Source of the DNA: Arcticibacter pallidicorallinus
GTDB taxonomy: Bacteria; Bacteroidota; Bacteroidia; Sphingobacteriales; Sphingobacteriaceae
NCBI RefSeq assembly: GCF_003002875.1
Contig: NZ_PVTH01000004.1
Span: 419,986 to 483,985 of the forward strand
Length of the DNA stretch: 64,000 bases
Reading direction: 5' to 3'
Part shown: positions 28,301-37,191 of the stretch, in pieces
How positions within the stretch are numbered: the first letter of the stretch is position 1
Layout: each line of letters begins with the position of its first letter
Translations under genes and position numbers: made by a program
The notes under the pieces: generated by a model
Told to the model about the DNA's origin: nothing
The model's database searches: none
Seen by the model: only the letters and a program-made list of their open reading frames with translations

Positions 28301-28434
28301 CCGATTATTCAGGTGTAGACCCCGAAGTATCCGGCAGTGGCGCCGGAGTGGGCGGCACCGGCTCCTTTGGATTCGACAATCTGGGAGTTCCTGCTACCCG
28401 TGGATTTGACTTTGGCCTTAAATTGACCTTCTAA
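25387..28434 (+). CDS. SusC/RagA-family TonB-dependent outer-membrane transporter (second locus)
   Basis: The protein has 1015 residues with a signal peptide (MRKLLLLLTLGMSICFSRVTA). A carboxypeptidase-D-like domain follows (ITVNGRVVSATDDIPLPGVS), then LKEVAVTAFGREQQ at the TonB-box position, a plug with PLFVVDGIPVDN and VTVLKGPAAAALYG, and a barrel ending in GFDFGLKLTF. The AFGREQQ form places it in a different SusC subgroup from the copy at 6482. It leads an operon with a SusD_2-type lipoprotein and a murein amidase, so muropeptide or glycopeptide uptake is suggested by context only. Confidence 0.95.
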   Translation: MRKLLLLLTLGMSICFSRVTAQQITVNGRVVSATDDIPLPGVSVKIKGTTQATGTGNDGRYSIRVNPGQILTFSFVGLVTQEIRVGSQRSIDVRLQADATTLKEVAVTAFGREQQTKSLGFSTQNVGSREIGESQQPNLVNALQGKAAGVQITNSGGSPGASSNIIIRGGTSLSGNNQPLFVVDGIPVDNTTPVSQGGLAAGVAPASNRAVDLNPEDIASVTVLKGPAAAALYGIRAASGAIVITTKKGSGGSPTVSYNTTFSTDNVNKLPELQSRYKQGERGAFSTTAANSWGPEYATTDLVYDNLGDFFKTGFTQSHDISVSGNTERSTFYASASLFDQGGIVDKTDFARKSARFNADTKVGKKLTVGASANYIQSSRNYFSQGSSNGIMGALFWPRSDNMKEYLDENGNQRVLSTTGNDNPYWTTRNKPITSDVNRILAIGNVVYDPFDFLNITYRLGTDYYTDDFQSVRGAGTIVTGEEKGAIAKAISTNQVTTSTLLATVKKSFADQFNASFTVGHNIEDYRRNTTTSTGVNFYDPTFPSLNNTPTATRTVSNRLERRRIIGLFGDLNLDWKEIIYLNFRGRNDWSSTLPVSDRSFFYPSVSTSIILTDLLKELGSTAENNFVSFAKLRASWARVGKDAPAHVLATTLGTTTNTSTINPRGFITNVNENYGNPALRPEFTNSIEFGADLKFINNRLGLDVTYYKTNSDDQILSIRTPPSSASFLAYLNGGRIENEGAEVILNFQALTSTDLKWTIDVNYSMNRSKVSNLPGNIDRVELSDAWVDNNAAQGAAFLNGTMYGINGRVWKRNAEGVLLIGDTGYPQVQSTYQLIGDRNPDWLGGITNTFRYKNASFSFLWDFRVGGDIYNGTQNALVRSGLSSKTLDRGSMVFEGIVESTGQPNARSVELTQDYYQTIYANQGYDFVENGSWARLRYATFAYSLPTSLLAKTPFKTLQLSLTGRNLVLITDYSGVDPEVSGSGAGVGGTGSFGFDNLGVPATRGFDFGLKLTF

Positions 28435-28457
28435 CACCTGCAACGATGAGACAACAT

Positions 28458-30002
28458 ATGAAACGAAATATACTTTTATTAGCTGCTGCACTCATAGTGA
28501 GCTCATGCGATAAATATCTTGATGTAAACGTGGACCCCAACAATCCCACGAAAGTTCCGGCGGCAAGTCGTATCGCAGGGGCGATTACCACTTCAAACGG
28601 AGCTTCCCTCTGGAGGGGAGCACGTGAAATCGCTGGCGTAACGCAATATGGCGCCACAAAGCTCAAAACCGGCACCAACCTTAACGCCGAAACATGGCGT
28701 TTCACCGCGAGTTATTTCCTCTGGCAAAACGCTTATGTGTTTACCATGCCTAATTGTGTAGACCTTATCAATCTGGGCGTAGAAGAAGGAAATCCCCACT
28801 TTGTGGGAGTAGGAAAGACCCTTCTGGCTATGAATTTCGGCTTGCTCACTGATCAGTATGGCTCAATTGTCCTGGATGAATACTACTCCGGTAAAGCGCA
28901 GATCAATCTGACCCCGACCATGCAGGATCAGCAGACCGTCTACCAGCGAATTGACCAAATGCTGGACGAGGCCATAGCGGCGTTCAATGATCCTTCAAAT
29001 AAAACCGGTCTAAACGCCAATGGCGGTGACATCATGTACCAGGGAGATGTAGACAAATGGAAGCGCTTCGCCTGGGCTCTCAAAGCGAGATACTTGAATC
29101 ACCTCTCCAAAAAATCAAGCTTATACAACTCCGCACGTATAATTGAGGCTTGTCAAAATGCATTCAACAAGGATGGCATGGATGCACAGTTCGCTTACAT
29201 TAAAGGCGCCATGGTTACTGATCAAAACCCCTGGGCAAGCTGGGGCGGCTTCACAAGTGCAAGCGACCCGAGATACTTCGCCTGGACACAGTTTTTCGTT
29301 GACATACTCAATACGCTTCCGGTCACTAATACCGCGTTTCAAGATCCCAGGATCAGTAAGATCATGACACCGGCCACTTCCGACGGACAATATCGAGGAT
29401 TAAAACCCGGTGCGGGTCTCGTGGGCGGTCAAAACGGCACGGGACAGAAAACTTCCGAAAATGACTACGGCAGATTCAGCCAGAGCGGATACTACACAAA
29501 TCTGGATTCGCCATTCCCCTTTATTACCTACTCCGAAGTGAAACTCATCGAAGCGGAGGCACGCCTGAGATCCGGAGATCAGCCAGGGGCGCTAGTGGCC
29601 TATGAAGAAGGAGTTAAAGCAAACATGAGAAAACTCGGAGTCAGTGCTGCAGATATAGACAGGTATTGGCAAGCACAGTTAACCAATGGCGTGAATGCCC
29701 ATTTCGGTAATCTGACTCAGGGCTTAAGCCATATCATGCGGCAAAAGTATATCACGCAATGTTTAAATCCTGAAACATGGGTTGACATGAGAAGAATGGA
29801 TTACAGTCAGCAGATCTACGGACCTGGCTTACAGCGTCCTGCAAACATCAATGCCGTAATATTCGATGTCGATAACCCAACGCAGTGGATCCAGGCCATG
29901 GTATACGAAACCAACGAACAAAATCGTAACCCGGAAGCTGTTGGCGACAATTCCGAAAGGTTCCGCTTACTCACTCCTCTTTGGTGGAATCAACCGGAAT
30001 AA
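28458..30002 (+). CDS. SusD-like (SusD_2 family) nutrient-binding lipoprotein
   Basis: The in-frame ATG at 28446 would add MRQH; I prefer 28458, which starts MKRNILLLAAALIVSSC with an ideal lipobox. The mature protein begins CDKYLDVNVDPNNPTKVP, the hallmark of SusD_2-family lipoproteins, which differ in sequence from classical SusD. It continues with the tetratricopeptide-like fold (FGLLTDQYGSIVLDEYYSG; FITYSEVKLIEAEARLRSGD). It is the partner lid of the upstream SusC, 23 nt away. The downstream amidase start lies 1 nt after this stop, so the three are co-expressed. Confidence 0.92.
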   Translation: MKRNILLLAAALIVSSCDKYLDVNVDPNNPTKVPAASRIAGAITTSNGASLWRGAREIAGVTQYGATKLKTGTNLNAETWRFTASYFLWQNAYVFTMPNCVDLINLGVEEGNPHFVGVGKTLLAMNFGLLTDQYGSIVLDEYYSGKAQINLTPTMQDQQTVYQRIDQMLDEAIAAFNDPSNKTGLNANGGDIMYQGDVDKWKRFAWALKARYLNHLSKKSSLYNSARIIEACQNAFNKDGMDAQFAYIKGAMVTDQNPWASWGGFTSASDPRYFAWTQFFVDILNTLPVTNTAFQDPRISKIMTPATSDGQYRGLKPGAGLVGGQNGTGQKTSENDYGRFSQSGYYTNLDSPFPFITYSEVKLIEAEARLRSGDQPGALVAYEEGVKANMRKLGVSAADIDRYWQAQLTNGVNAHFGNLTQGLSHIMRQKYITQCLNPETWVDMRRMDYSQQIYGPGLQRPANINAVIFDVDNPTQWIQAMVYETNEQNRNPEAVGDNSERFRLLTPLWWNQPE

Positions 30003-30003
30003 T

Positions 30004-30675
30004 ATGGCAGAAAGAACATATGATAAGTATGTGAGATCGTTAGTCCTGGCTGGGTTATTACTGTCTTCCTGTTCTTCGTCAACGTTTCGTATTTTCCACA
30101 AACCGATAGTATTTGACGATGAGCGAGAAAAATTATCCATTGAATACCTGCAGACCCGCCACGGAATAAAGAAAGACAGAGCAACCATTCAACCCAGAAT
30201 GGTTGTTCTGCACTGGACGGCGATTCCTGACATTGAGCGTACTTTCCATGCATTTTATTCAGCTACCTTGCCGGAAGCCAGAAAAAGCATTTCCTCAGCC
30301 AGTACTTTGAATGTATCGTCGCAATTCCTGATTGACAGGGATGGCACCATTTTTCAATTACTGCCTGATACAGTATTTGCCAGACATGTGATCGGCCTGA
30401 ACCACTGCGCTATCGGCGTGGAAAACGTCGGAAGCAGTAAAAGCCCCCTGACCCGGGCACAGCTAAGGGCAAACGAAGATCTTGTCAGATACTTAAAAAC
30501 AAAATACAATATCGACTATCTGATTGGACACTATGAATACCAAAAGTTTATAGGACATGAGCTTTGGAAGGAAACCGACTCCTCCTATCTCACCGTAAAA
30601 ACAGACCCAGGGACGAGATTCATGAGAAAAATCCGAACACGTTTAAAAGACCTGCATTTGAAAGGAGCACCCTAA
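30004..30675 (+). CDS. Lipoprotein N-acetylmuramoyl-L-alanine amidase (Amidase_2 / AmpD-like)
   Basis: The protein has 223 residues from ATG 30004; a longer in-frame start at 29866 lies inside susD and would bury the lipobox. LLLSSC (Cys 23) predicts a lipoprotein. The amidase core shows VVLHWTA (H70, zinc), FLIDRDGTIFQLLPD, GLNHCAIGVENVG (E140), GHYEY, and KTDPG with D201. The usual second zinc His is normally about ten residues before the KTDPG Asp; H185 in IGHELW, 16 residues before it, is the candidate and implies a small insertion. Such enzymes cut the MurNAc-L-Ala bond. It is the third gene of a SusC/SusD operon, so it likely trims captured muropeptides at the cell envelope. Confidence 0.87.
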   Translation: MAERTYDKYVRSLVLAGLLLSSCSSSTFRIFHKPIVFDDEREKLSIEYLQTRHGIKKDRATIQPRMVVLHWTAIPDIERTFHAFYSATLPEARKSISSASTLNVSSQFLIDRDGTIFQLLPDTVFARHVIGLNHCAIGVENVGSSKSPLTRAQLRANEDLVRYLKTKYNIDYLIGHYEYQKFIGHELWKETDSSYLTVKTDPGTRFMRKIRTRLKDLHLKGAP

Positions 30676-30681
30676 CTGAAC

Positions 30682-30696
30682 CGTTGTTTAACAACG
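30682..30696. repeat. 15-bp dyad after the amidase gene
   Basis: CGTTGTT and AACAACG flank one central base. There is no T run, so it is more likely an operator or a weak stem than a terminator. It lies 22 bp before the next start codon. Confidence 0.35.
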
Positions 30697-30718
30697 ATTA
30701 AATTCCTAATTTGCTTAG

Positions 30719-31015
30719 GTGAAAATTTATCTGCAATTCTTCCGGTTATACTACGTTTGGTTTGCCATTGGATGGATTGCGGCCTTATATGTTTATGTCG
30801 AGTCCATTTCACTTCCTGGCACTATTGCCGTGAAGGCCTCCCTGTATCTCATATTATATTACACCAGTATTTTCGATGTTCGAAAGTACTGGCCTTACTT
30901 TCAAAACAACGGCTGTAGCACCACTAGACTCTACGTAAGCTCTTGCCTCGTTGATTTTATCGCATTTTTGCTGGTAATGACTTTCATAAATCGCCTGTTA
31001 TATGCTGGAAGCTGA
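30719..31015 (+). CDS. Small multi-span membrane protein, putative partner of the ABC ATPase
   Basis: The protein has 98 residues from a GTG start, beginning MKIYLQFFRLYYVWFAIGWIAAL. Three hydrophobic spans are visible (about residues 7-27, 35-52 and 73-92). Its last 14 nt overlap the start of the ABC ATPase gene, which indicates translational coupling. It is too short for a normal ABC permease, which needs five or six helices. It could be a minimal or multimeric permease, or an accessory subunit. I do not recognise a family. Confidence 0.65.
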   Translation: MKIYLQFFRLYYVWFAIGWIAALYVYVESISLPGTIAVKASLYLILYYTSIFDVRKYWPYFQNNGCSTTRLYVSSCLVDFIAFLLVMTFINRLLYAGS

Positions 31016-31646
31016 TAGCATTGCATTGGCATTCGGCAGCAAAGATATCTTGTCAGGCTGCTACATCTGCTGTAAGCCCGGCGAGGTGGTTGGCCTGCTG
31101 GGTCGAAATGGCTGTGGCAAGTCAAGCCTTCTAAAAGTAATTTTCGGCACGCTGAGCCCTCAATTTAAACATTTAACGCTCGAGGGTAAAATGATTTCCT
31201 GTTCCTACCTCGGAGGAAAAATAGCATACCTTCCACAGGACAACTTTATGCCCCGCTTTTTCCGGGTAAAAGATGTATTGTCCGAATGCAATCCCCAACT
31301 GATCAGCGATGATATCAGCCAGAAGTACGCAGACCTATTGAAGATGAAGCTAACGGATGTTTCCGGAGGCGAGCGCCGCTTTCTAGAGTGCCTTTGGGTC
31401 CTTTCCAGACCGGCTGATTACATTTTACTTGACGAACCCTTCTCTGAAATCGCACCCTATCAGGTTGAAATCCTACAGGATATTATTCGCAAATTAGGAG
31501 AAACCAAGGGGATTATTCTCACAGACCACATGTATCAGCCCCTACTGGAAGTGAGTGATCGCATAGTTCTGCTTCACAATCACGCTGCCTACAACATTAC
31601 AACAGAAGAAGACCTAATCCTATATCAATACATTCCTCAATACTGA
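31002..31646 (+). CDS. ABC transporter ATP-binding protein
   Basis: The protein has 214 residues with Walker A GRNGCGKSS, Q-loop AYLPQDN, signature VSGGERR, Walker B YILLDEP and H-loop LTDH. The signature lacks the usual GQ (GGE-RR), and Phe-Ser-Glu follows Walker B. There is no fused membrane domain. The only adjacent membrane protein is the 98-residue product overlapping its start. The substrate is unknown. Its stop overlaps the convergent 149-residue protein gene by 10 nt. Confidence 0.82.
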   Translation: MLEADSIALAFGSKDILSGCYICCKPGEVVGLLGRNGCGKSSLLKVIFGTLSPQFKHLTLEGKMISCSYLGGKIAYLPQDNFMPRFFRVKDVLSECNPQLISDDISQKYADLLKMKLTDVSGGERRFLECLWVLSRPADYILLDEPFSEIAPYQVEILQDIIRKLGETKGIILTDHMYQPLLEVSDRIVLLHNHAAYNITTEEDLILYQYIPQY

Positions 31647-32086
31647 GGCCGGTCTAATATCGCTTTCTTAATCACCGCATCCCGCATATTAAAGTCATAG
31701 GCCATATCGGCTGCATCAAGATTATTGATTCGATCTGATATAGTCACAGTAGTGGGAATAACGCTCTTCTGTTTTCTCGTCGACTTTGGCTTAACGTACT
31801 CGGCATAAGCAGGTTGTTGATAAACCGACTCATATTTAGGCTCATGATGATCAGGATGACGGACCTCTTTTACCAAAATGGGCTCAGGCTCGGTATACGA
31901 AGGCCGTGAGGGCGGTGGAGTAACTTTCCTTTCCCAAGGCGATTCCTCTTTTTCAGGGCCCTGAGCCGCGTCCCAGGGTTTCGCCGGATTTCTCTTCTTA
32001 GCTTCTTCCTGCGCCTTTTTCAGGTTGTTGTAAAACCCGTATATTACATAGGCTATGGCGAACAAAAACGGTAAGTACTCTCCCAT
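31637..32086 (-). CDS. Hypothetical protein with one N-terminal membrane segment
   Basis: The protein has 149 residues. Residues 4-19 (YLPFLFAIAYVIYGFY) form a single membrane anchor, followed by a basic, proline-rich, low-complexity linker with repeated KR, PSRP and EPEP stretches. The conserved-looking C-terminal block (VTISDRINNLDAADMAYDFN) ends in KKAILDRPQY. I do not recognise a family. It diverges from smc and may share its upstream region. Confidence 0.65.
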   Translation of the reverse strand: MGEYLPFLFAIAYVIYGFYNNLKKAQEEAKKRNPAKPWDAAQGPEKEESPWERKVTPPPSRPSYTEPEPILVKEVRHPDHHEPKYESVYQQPAYAEYVKPKSTRKQKSVIPTTVTISDRINNLDAADMAYDFNMRDAVIKKAILDRPQY

Positions 32087-32195
32087 CCTTTAAAGTTAAG
32101 GCTTAAATACCGATTCTCATAATTCGTAGTAATTTCATTACTTTGCCACTCGAAAAAACGCCCCGTAAGGGGATTGAGGGATAACATAAGGGGAA

Positions 32196-35100
32196 ATGCA
32201 ACTAACGCGGTTGGAAGTCAAAGGCTTCAAAAGTTTTGGGGATAAAATAACAATCAATTTTAACGAGGGGATTACAGCGATAGCCGGACCTAACGGCTGC
32301 GGTAAATCCAATGTCGTAGACGCTATCCGCTGGGTACTTGGCGAGCAAAGCACAAAGATGCTTCGCTCTGAAAAGATGGAGAACATCATCTTCAACGGAA
32401 CAAAAACCCGTAAACCATCCCAATTGGCAGAGGTTTCTTTAACCTTCGACAATACTAAAAACATCCTCCCTACTGAATTCGCGCATGTCACGATCACACG
32501 TAAACTATACCGCAATGGCGACAGTGAATACCGCCTGAACGATGTACAGTGCCGCCTCAAAGACATCAATGACCTCTTCCTTGATACCGGCATAGGATCT
32601 GACTCCTACTCCATCATCGAACTCCGCATGATCGACGAGATCATCGCCAACAAGGAAGGATCGAGAAGGGGCCTCTTTGAAGAAGCCTCAGGCATCTCTA
32701 AATACAAGCTGCGTAAAAAGCAGACCTTCAACAAACTCCGCGATACAGAGACGGATCTCAGCCGTGTCAACGACCTTTTGTACGAAATCGAGAAGAACAT
32801 GAAAACCCTGGAGAACCAGGCCAAGAAAGCTGACCGCTACTACAAGCTGAAGGAGCAATATAAAAATCTCAGTATATCTCTCGCATCTTTCCATATAACC
32901 GGATTCCGCGACTCCCTCGGCCGCATTGCATCTCAGGAAGAACACCAACTGGCTGAGAGAACAGCGTTGATTACGAAGCTCGAAAACCTCGAAGGCTCTC
33001 TACACGAACTTAAAACGGAGAACCTGACCCGCGAGAAAAACCTCTCCGCTCAGCAGAAAGCGAGTAACGAATTCATTTCAAAGATCCGCACTTTCGAAAA
33101 TGAAAAGAAGATAAAAAACGAACAGCTGAGGCACCTTCAGGACAAAGAAGATCGTTTGAATAGTGAGCTCCTTAAGGATAAAAATCAACTCGACAGCGTC
33201 GTATATAACATCAAGCGCCTTTCCGAAGAGCACCTTCAAGAACAGGAAAATCTGCAGACTTTAGAGTCCGCACTCTCTTCGAGAAAAATGGAGCTCGACG
33301 AGCTGCGCCTTCAGCAGCAAACGGCAAAGCACAAGCTTGACCAGTTTGCCAAACAAAACAGCGAACTGCAGAATCAGGTTTATACTACCGAAAAAGATCT
33401 GACCATCCTGAAGATCCAGCGCGACGCGCTCTATGAAGAAAGCAAACGTCACCTTGAAGACACGCAGTCCAGAGAAGCGGAGCTCAACGAATTCAATGTC
33501 GCTATAGAGACGCTCGACAAACAGCTCGAATCAAAAAACCAGGAATTTTCCGAATTAGAAGAATTTGAAAGATCCCTTAATGATCAGATAAAATTTTCGG
33601 AAGAAGCGATTCTCCATACCCGCGAACAGCAATCAATACAAAGCCGTAAATTGGATGCACTTCGTAACGAATATAACCTGACAAAGTCTCTGGTTGATAG
33701 TCTCGAGGGATTTCCCGAGTCCATCCGGTTCCTGAAAAAGAACACGACATGGGCGAAAAAGGCACCACTATTGTCAGATGTCCTCTTCTGTAAAGAAGAA
33801 TACCGCGTTGCTATCGAAAACTACCTGGAGCCGGTCATGAATCACTATGTGGTCGATTCACAGGCCGAAGCGGTCCATGCCATACAGCTCCTGAGCAGCG
33901 CTTCTAAAGGCAGAGCAAATTTCTTCATAATGGACGCCCTGCAAAATCTGCCCGAGCCTGGCAAGGTTTCCATGGTGCCCGACAATGTCATCCCCGCTCT
34001 GAGCATTATTGAAACCGACTCAAAATATTACAGACTTTGTCACCAGCTGCTTCGTAACGTCTATCTGGTGACTTCTCTAGACGAGTCTGGAATCGCCGAA
34101 ACCTTACCTGATCAAAATGTTGTTTACCTAAGCAGCACCGGAAGATATAGCAAGAGCCGCCTGACCATGTCCGGGGGGTCCGTTGGCCTCTTCGACGGAA
34201 AGCGTATTGGCCGGGCACGTAACCTCGATAAGCTTAGCAAAGACATACAGCTCCTTGATGTCGAGATCCAAGCCCTTAAAGACACACTCCAAAAGGAAAT
34301 CCAGCGATTGGATAACTTAAGAGCATCTTCAAAGAAAACCGAAGTGAGGCTTCTGGAGCAGGATATCAACCGACTGAACAATGAGCGTATCACCCTGCAG
34401 ACCCGTAAAGAACAGTATCTGACCTTTATTCAGAACAGCCAGAACCGCAAGCAGGATATCGAACAAAAGATGGAATCCATCAATGAAGAGCTCAGCATTG
34501 CAGAGCCTTCTTTAGCGAAGCTGAAAGAAACGCGACATGAGATGAGCTTGGAGCTGATGGAAAAGCAGCAGGATTACCAGGAACTCGCTGAGCTCGTAAA
34601 CGAGAAGGCGAACGATTACAACCAGGATAACATCCGGTTCCATCAGCAGCAGAACAAAGTATCGGGCATTTTAAAAGATCTGGAACACCGTGAGAACCAG
34701 CAGGAATCTCTGGAAAAGAATATGGCCGGCAACACCCTTGATCTGGATAAATGCAAAGCTGCTATGACCGAAATCCTGGAGCATACTGACTTATCAGACG
34801 ACGACCTGGCGAAAATGTATGCCCAGAAAGAGGAGTTCGAGAAAGGCGTAAGCGAATCCGAAAAAGAATACTTCTCTTCCCGTTCTCTGATTACCGAAAC
34901 GGAAAACAGCATCAGCACCCTCAGAAAAAACAAAGAACACGCTGAACAACTGGCGGCCGAACTGTCTGCAAGAAAGAATGATCTTCGAATGGAGCTTACC
35001 TCCCTCAAGGAACGTCTTTCTGTCGAATTCGCTGTTGATATCGAGGATTTGCTTGATTCAGAAGTTCCGCAAGGAGAGTCAGAAGAAAGCCTCAAAGAAA

Positions 35101-35738
35101 AGACGCAAAAGCTCAAAAGGCAACTCGACGACTTTGGAGCAATCAACTCCATGGCCATGGAGGCCTTTCGCGAGATGACCGAACGGTATACCTTTATCCA
35201 AAAAGAAAAGAAAGACCTGGCTGAGGCGAAAGCTTCCCTGATGGCTACGATCAAAGAGATTGATGACACGGCACGCGATAAGTTCATGGACGCTTTCACG
35301 CAGGTGAGGGAAAACTTTGTTCGTGTATTCCGCTCCCTGTTCAACGAAGAAGACAGCTGCGATCTGATATTGTCAAACCCGCAATCACCTCTTGACTCAG
35401 ATATAGACATTATCGCCCGCCCTAAAGGAAAGCGGCCTTTGTCCATTAATCAGCTATCCGGCGGCGAAAAGACACTTACAGCCACCGCCCTCCTCTTCTC
35501 ACTGTATCTGCTGAAACCTGCTCCATTCTGCGTCTTCGACGAGGTCGATGCTCCGCTGGATGATACCAATATTGACAAGTTCAATAAGATTATCCGCAAG
35601 TTTTCCGCGGACTCACAGTTTATCGTGGTGTCTCACAACAAAAGAACCATCGCGAGTACCGACGTCGTTTATGGAGTAACCATGGTAGAACAAGGCGTAT
35701 CTAAAGTAGTTGCGGTAGACCTTAGGGAAGTTGCTTAA
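32196..35738 (+). CDS. smc: Chromosome segregation SMC protein
   Basis: The protein has 1180 residues, the normal SMC length. Walker A GPNGCGKSN is at about 32-40. Two long coiled coils (about 170-500 and 680-1020) flank a hinge at roughly 510-660 that includes EGFPESIRFL. The C-terminal head has the signature LSGGEKTL and Walker B FCVFDEVDAPLDD. It compacts and segregates chromosomes as a dimer with ScpAB, which are not in this window. An upstream TTACTTTGC at 32138-32146 is a plausible -7 region. Its stop overlaps the convergent S41 peptidase gene by 17 nt. Confidence 0.97.
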   Translation: MQLTRLEVKGFKSFGDKITINFNEGITAIAGPNGCGKSNVVDAIRWVLGEQSTKMLRSEKMENIIFNGTKTRKPSQLAEVSLTFDNTKNILPTEFAHVTITRKLYRNGDSEYRLNDVQCRLKDINDLFLDTGIGSDSYSIIELRMIDEIIANKEGSRRGLFEEASGISKYKLRKKQTFNKLRDTETDLSRVNDLLYEIEKNMKTLENQAKKADRYYKLKEQYKNLSISLASFHITGFRDSLGRIASQEEHQLAERTALITKLENLEGSLHELKTENLTREKNLSAQQKASNEFISKIRTFENEKKIKNEQLRHLQDKEDRLNSELLKDKNQLDSVVYNIKRLSEEHLQEQENLQTLESALSSRKMELDELRLQQQTAKHKLDQFAKQNSELQNQVYTTEKDLTILKIQRDALYEESKRHLEDTQSREAELNEFNVAIETLDKQLESKNQEFSELEEFERSLNDQIKFSEEAILHTREQQSIQSRKLDALRNEYNLTKSLVDSLEGFPESIRFLKKNTTWAKKAPLLSDVLFCKEEYRVAIENYLEPVMNHYVVDSQAEAVHAIQLLSSASKGRANFFIMDALQNLPEPGKVSMVPDNVIPALSIIETDSKYYRLCHQLLRNVYLVTSLDESGIAETLPDQNVVYLSSTGRYSKSRLTMSGGSVGLFDGKRIGRARNLDKLSKDIQLLDVEIQALKDTLQKEIQRLDNLRASSKKTEVRLLEQDINRLNNERITLQTRKEQYLTFIQNSQNRKQDIEQKMESINEELSIAEPSLAKLKETRHEMSLELMEKQQDYQELAELVNEKANDYNQDNIRFHQQQNKVSGILKDLEHRENQQESLEKNMAGNTLDLDKCKAAMTEILEHTDLSDDDLAKMYAQKEEFEKGVSESEKEYFSSRSLITETENSISTLRKNKEHAEQLAAELSARKNDLRMELTSLKERLSVEFAVDIEDLLDSEVPQGESEESLKEKTQKLKRQLDDFGAINSMAMEAFREMTERYTFIQKEKKDLAEAKASLMATIKEIDDTARDKFMDAFTQVRENFVRVFRSLFNEEDSCDLILSNPQSPLDSDIDIIARPKGKRPLSINQLSGGEKTLTATALLFSLYLLKPAPFCVFDEVDAPLDDTNIDKFNKIIRKFSADSQFIVVSHNKRTIASTDVVYGVTMVEQGVSKVVAVDLREVA

Positions 35739-37161
35739 CCGGAACGTCAAACTTAAACATATCCTTATTGCCTTTCCGGTCAAGAGCCGTATTTAGTAAT
35801 ACACTGGCTCTGGCAGAAGACGTCCGCTCGATAGAAGAAACACCCGCAATTGTTCGCGTGCCGAAGCTCCCATATTCAGCATGGTAGAGTGCCTGTGCCA
35901 GACAATCTTCGGCTAATGAGCCAAAGGGTTCAAGCAGATCATCACGCTCCGATCTGTTAGCCGGAATACCTGAATAATAACGTCCTTCTCCTTTGCTATT
36001 CAAGGTCTCAAACGAAACAGCATACAGCTCCGTGTCAAAAATCGGGATCGGGAAGAACCCGACAGGCTTTCCATAGGTGTATTGTTCTCCAATTACCCAT
36101 ACCGGCAGATAGGGCTTAAGGCTATTGATCAGCAACTCACTCGCTGAGGCGGTACCACCTGTCGTAATAAAATAAATATTATTGAGATTCAACGTTCCTT
36201 TTTTGCTGATGTTAACCGGCGCGAACGCCGCTTTAAAATCCTTATCAGCGGCCAGGTTCTTGTTCATATTGTAGGTGTACATCACCTTACCATTAGCATC
36301 TGCCGGCGCCAGCAAGTCAGTCAGGTATTCTGCCGTCTGCACCGATCCTCCTCCATTATAACGAAGATCCACGATCATCTCCCTCACTCCGGCAGTTTGA
36401 AAATCAGCCATTACTGCATCGATCTTCACTTTCGTAGCGGTAGGTATATTTTTATTTTCGATCGAAATAAAGCTGTTGAATACAAAATAACCGACCTTCT
36501 TACCGTTACCTGTGGTATAAACTTTTGAAAAAGGAATCGGGTTGAGAGCATATTGCTTGCGTGGAAGGGTAACAGTAACCTCCGCATTATCGGGTTTTCT
36601 CAGCTTGAGTGTGATGGAGCTACCAGCTAATGCCTCAAGCAACGCCCTGAAGTTGTTGGACGATAAGGCCTTCTGACCGATATTCGTGTTTCCATTGATA
36701 CTTATGATCCGCCAGCTCCTCTCGAGTCCCTCCGCACTTGCCGGAGAATTGGGCTGAACAAGCTTCACACGCAGATCATCCTCAGCAGTGTAACGGAGAT
36801 CAAAACCAAAGTCACCCGCCAGGCCCTCCTGGATCTCTTCCGATACTGCCCCCGTACGATCAAGGAAACTGTAGCGGTCTACAGGTTGTCCGCCCGCATC
36901 TTTCTTAAATTGGGTAAGCGCGTCCAAAACATCCTCCCCCGTGTCATACTGCCTGGTGTTGAAAGAGTTCGGTAAAGCATCCTCCCACAGATAAACGAAC
37001 TTGGTATAGAGATAAACGGAATCCTTTAGAAGTCCCTCTTTTTGTTCCCGGCTTAGTTCCGGTTCCGGACCTTCACTTTTCTTGCAGGCACTAAAAGTAA
37101 ACACGAAGAGCCAAAGCACAAAAAAGGAGCGCAGCAGACAAGAAAAAGAAGTTCGTTTCAT
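35722..37161 (-). CDS. S41-family (C-terminal processing) peptidase, lipoprotein with PDZ-like domain
   Basis: The protein has 479 residues. FTFSAC (Cys 26) is a lipobox. A PDZ-like region lies around residues 120-195 (LVQPNSPASAEGL). The S41 core has the segment MIVDLRYNGGGSVQTAEYL and the catalytic-serine region GGTASASE (about S339), with K in YGKPVG as the usual dyad partner about 24 residues on. It probably trims or degrades envelope proteins. It is the last gene of an operon with the HAD-like gene (30-nt gap), a 107-residue protein and lolD. Confidence 0.88.
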   Translation of the reverse strand: MKRTSFSCLLRSFFVLWLFVFTFSACKKSEGPEPELSREQKEGLLKDSVYLYTKFVYLWEDALPNSFNTRQYDTGEDVLDALTQFKKDAGGQPVDRYSFLDRTGAVSEEIQEGLAGDFGFDLRYTAEDDLRVKLVQPNSPASAEGLERSWRIISINGNTNIGQKALSSNNFRALLEALAGSSITLKLRKPDNAEVTVTLPRKQYALNPIPFSKVYTTGNGKKVGYFVFNSFISIENKNIPTATKVKIDAVMADFQTAGVREMIVDLRYNGGGSVQTAEYLTDLLAPADANGKVMYTYNMNKNLAADKDFKAAFAPVNISKKGTLNLNNIYFITTGGTASASELLINSLKPYLPVWVIGEQYTYGKPVGFFPIPIFDTELYAVSFETLNSKGEGRYYSGIPANRSERDDLLEPFGSLAEDCLAQALYHAEYGSFGTRTIAGVSSIERTSSARASVLLNTALDRKGNKDMFKFDVPVKQLP

Positions 37162-37191
37162 CTCAATATTTTCCTCTAAGTAAAGGAAATA

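Noticed and set aside
29866..30003. Extended N-terminus of the amidase
   Set aside because: It would lie within the SusD gene and move the lipobox away from the N-terminus. ATG 30004 fits the signal peptide.
34643..35446. 267-codon minus-strand frame inside smc
   Set aside because: It lies within a confidently coding, coiled-coil gene and reads as serine-rich, low-complexity protein, as expected from the antisense of glutamate- and lysine-rich codons.
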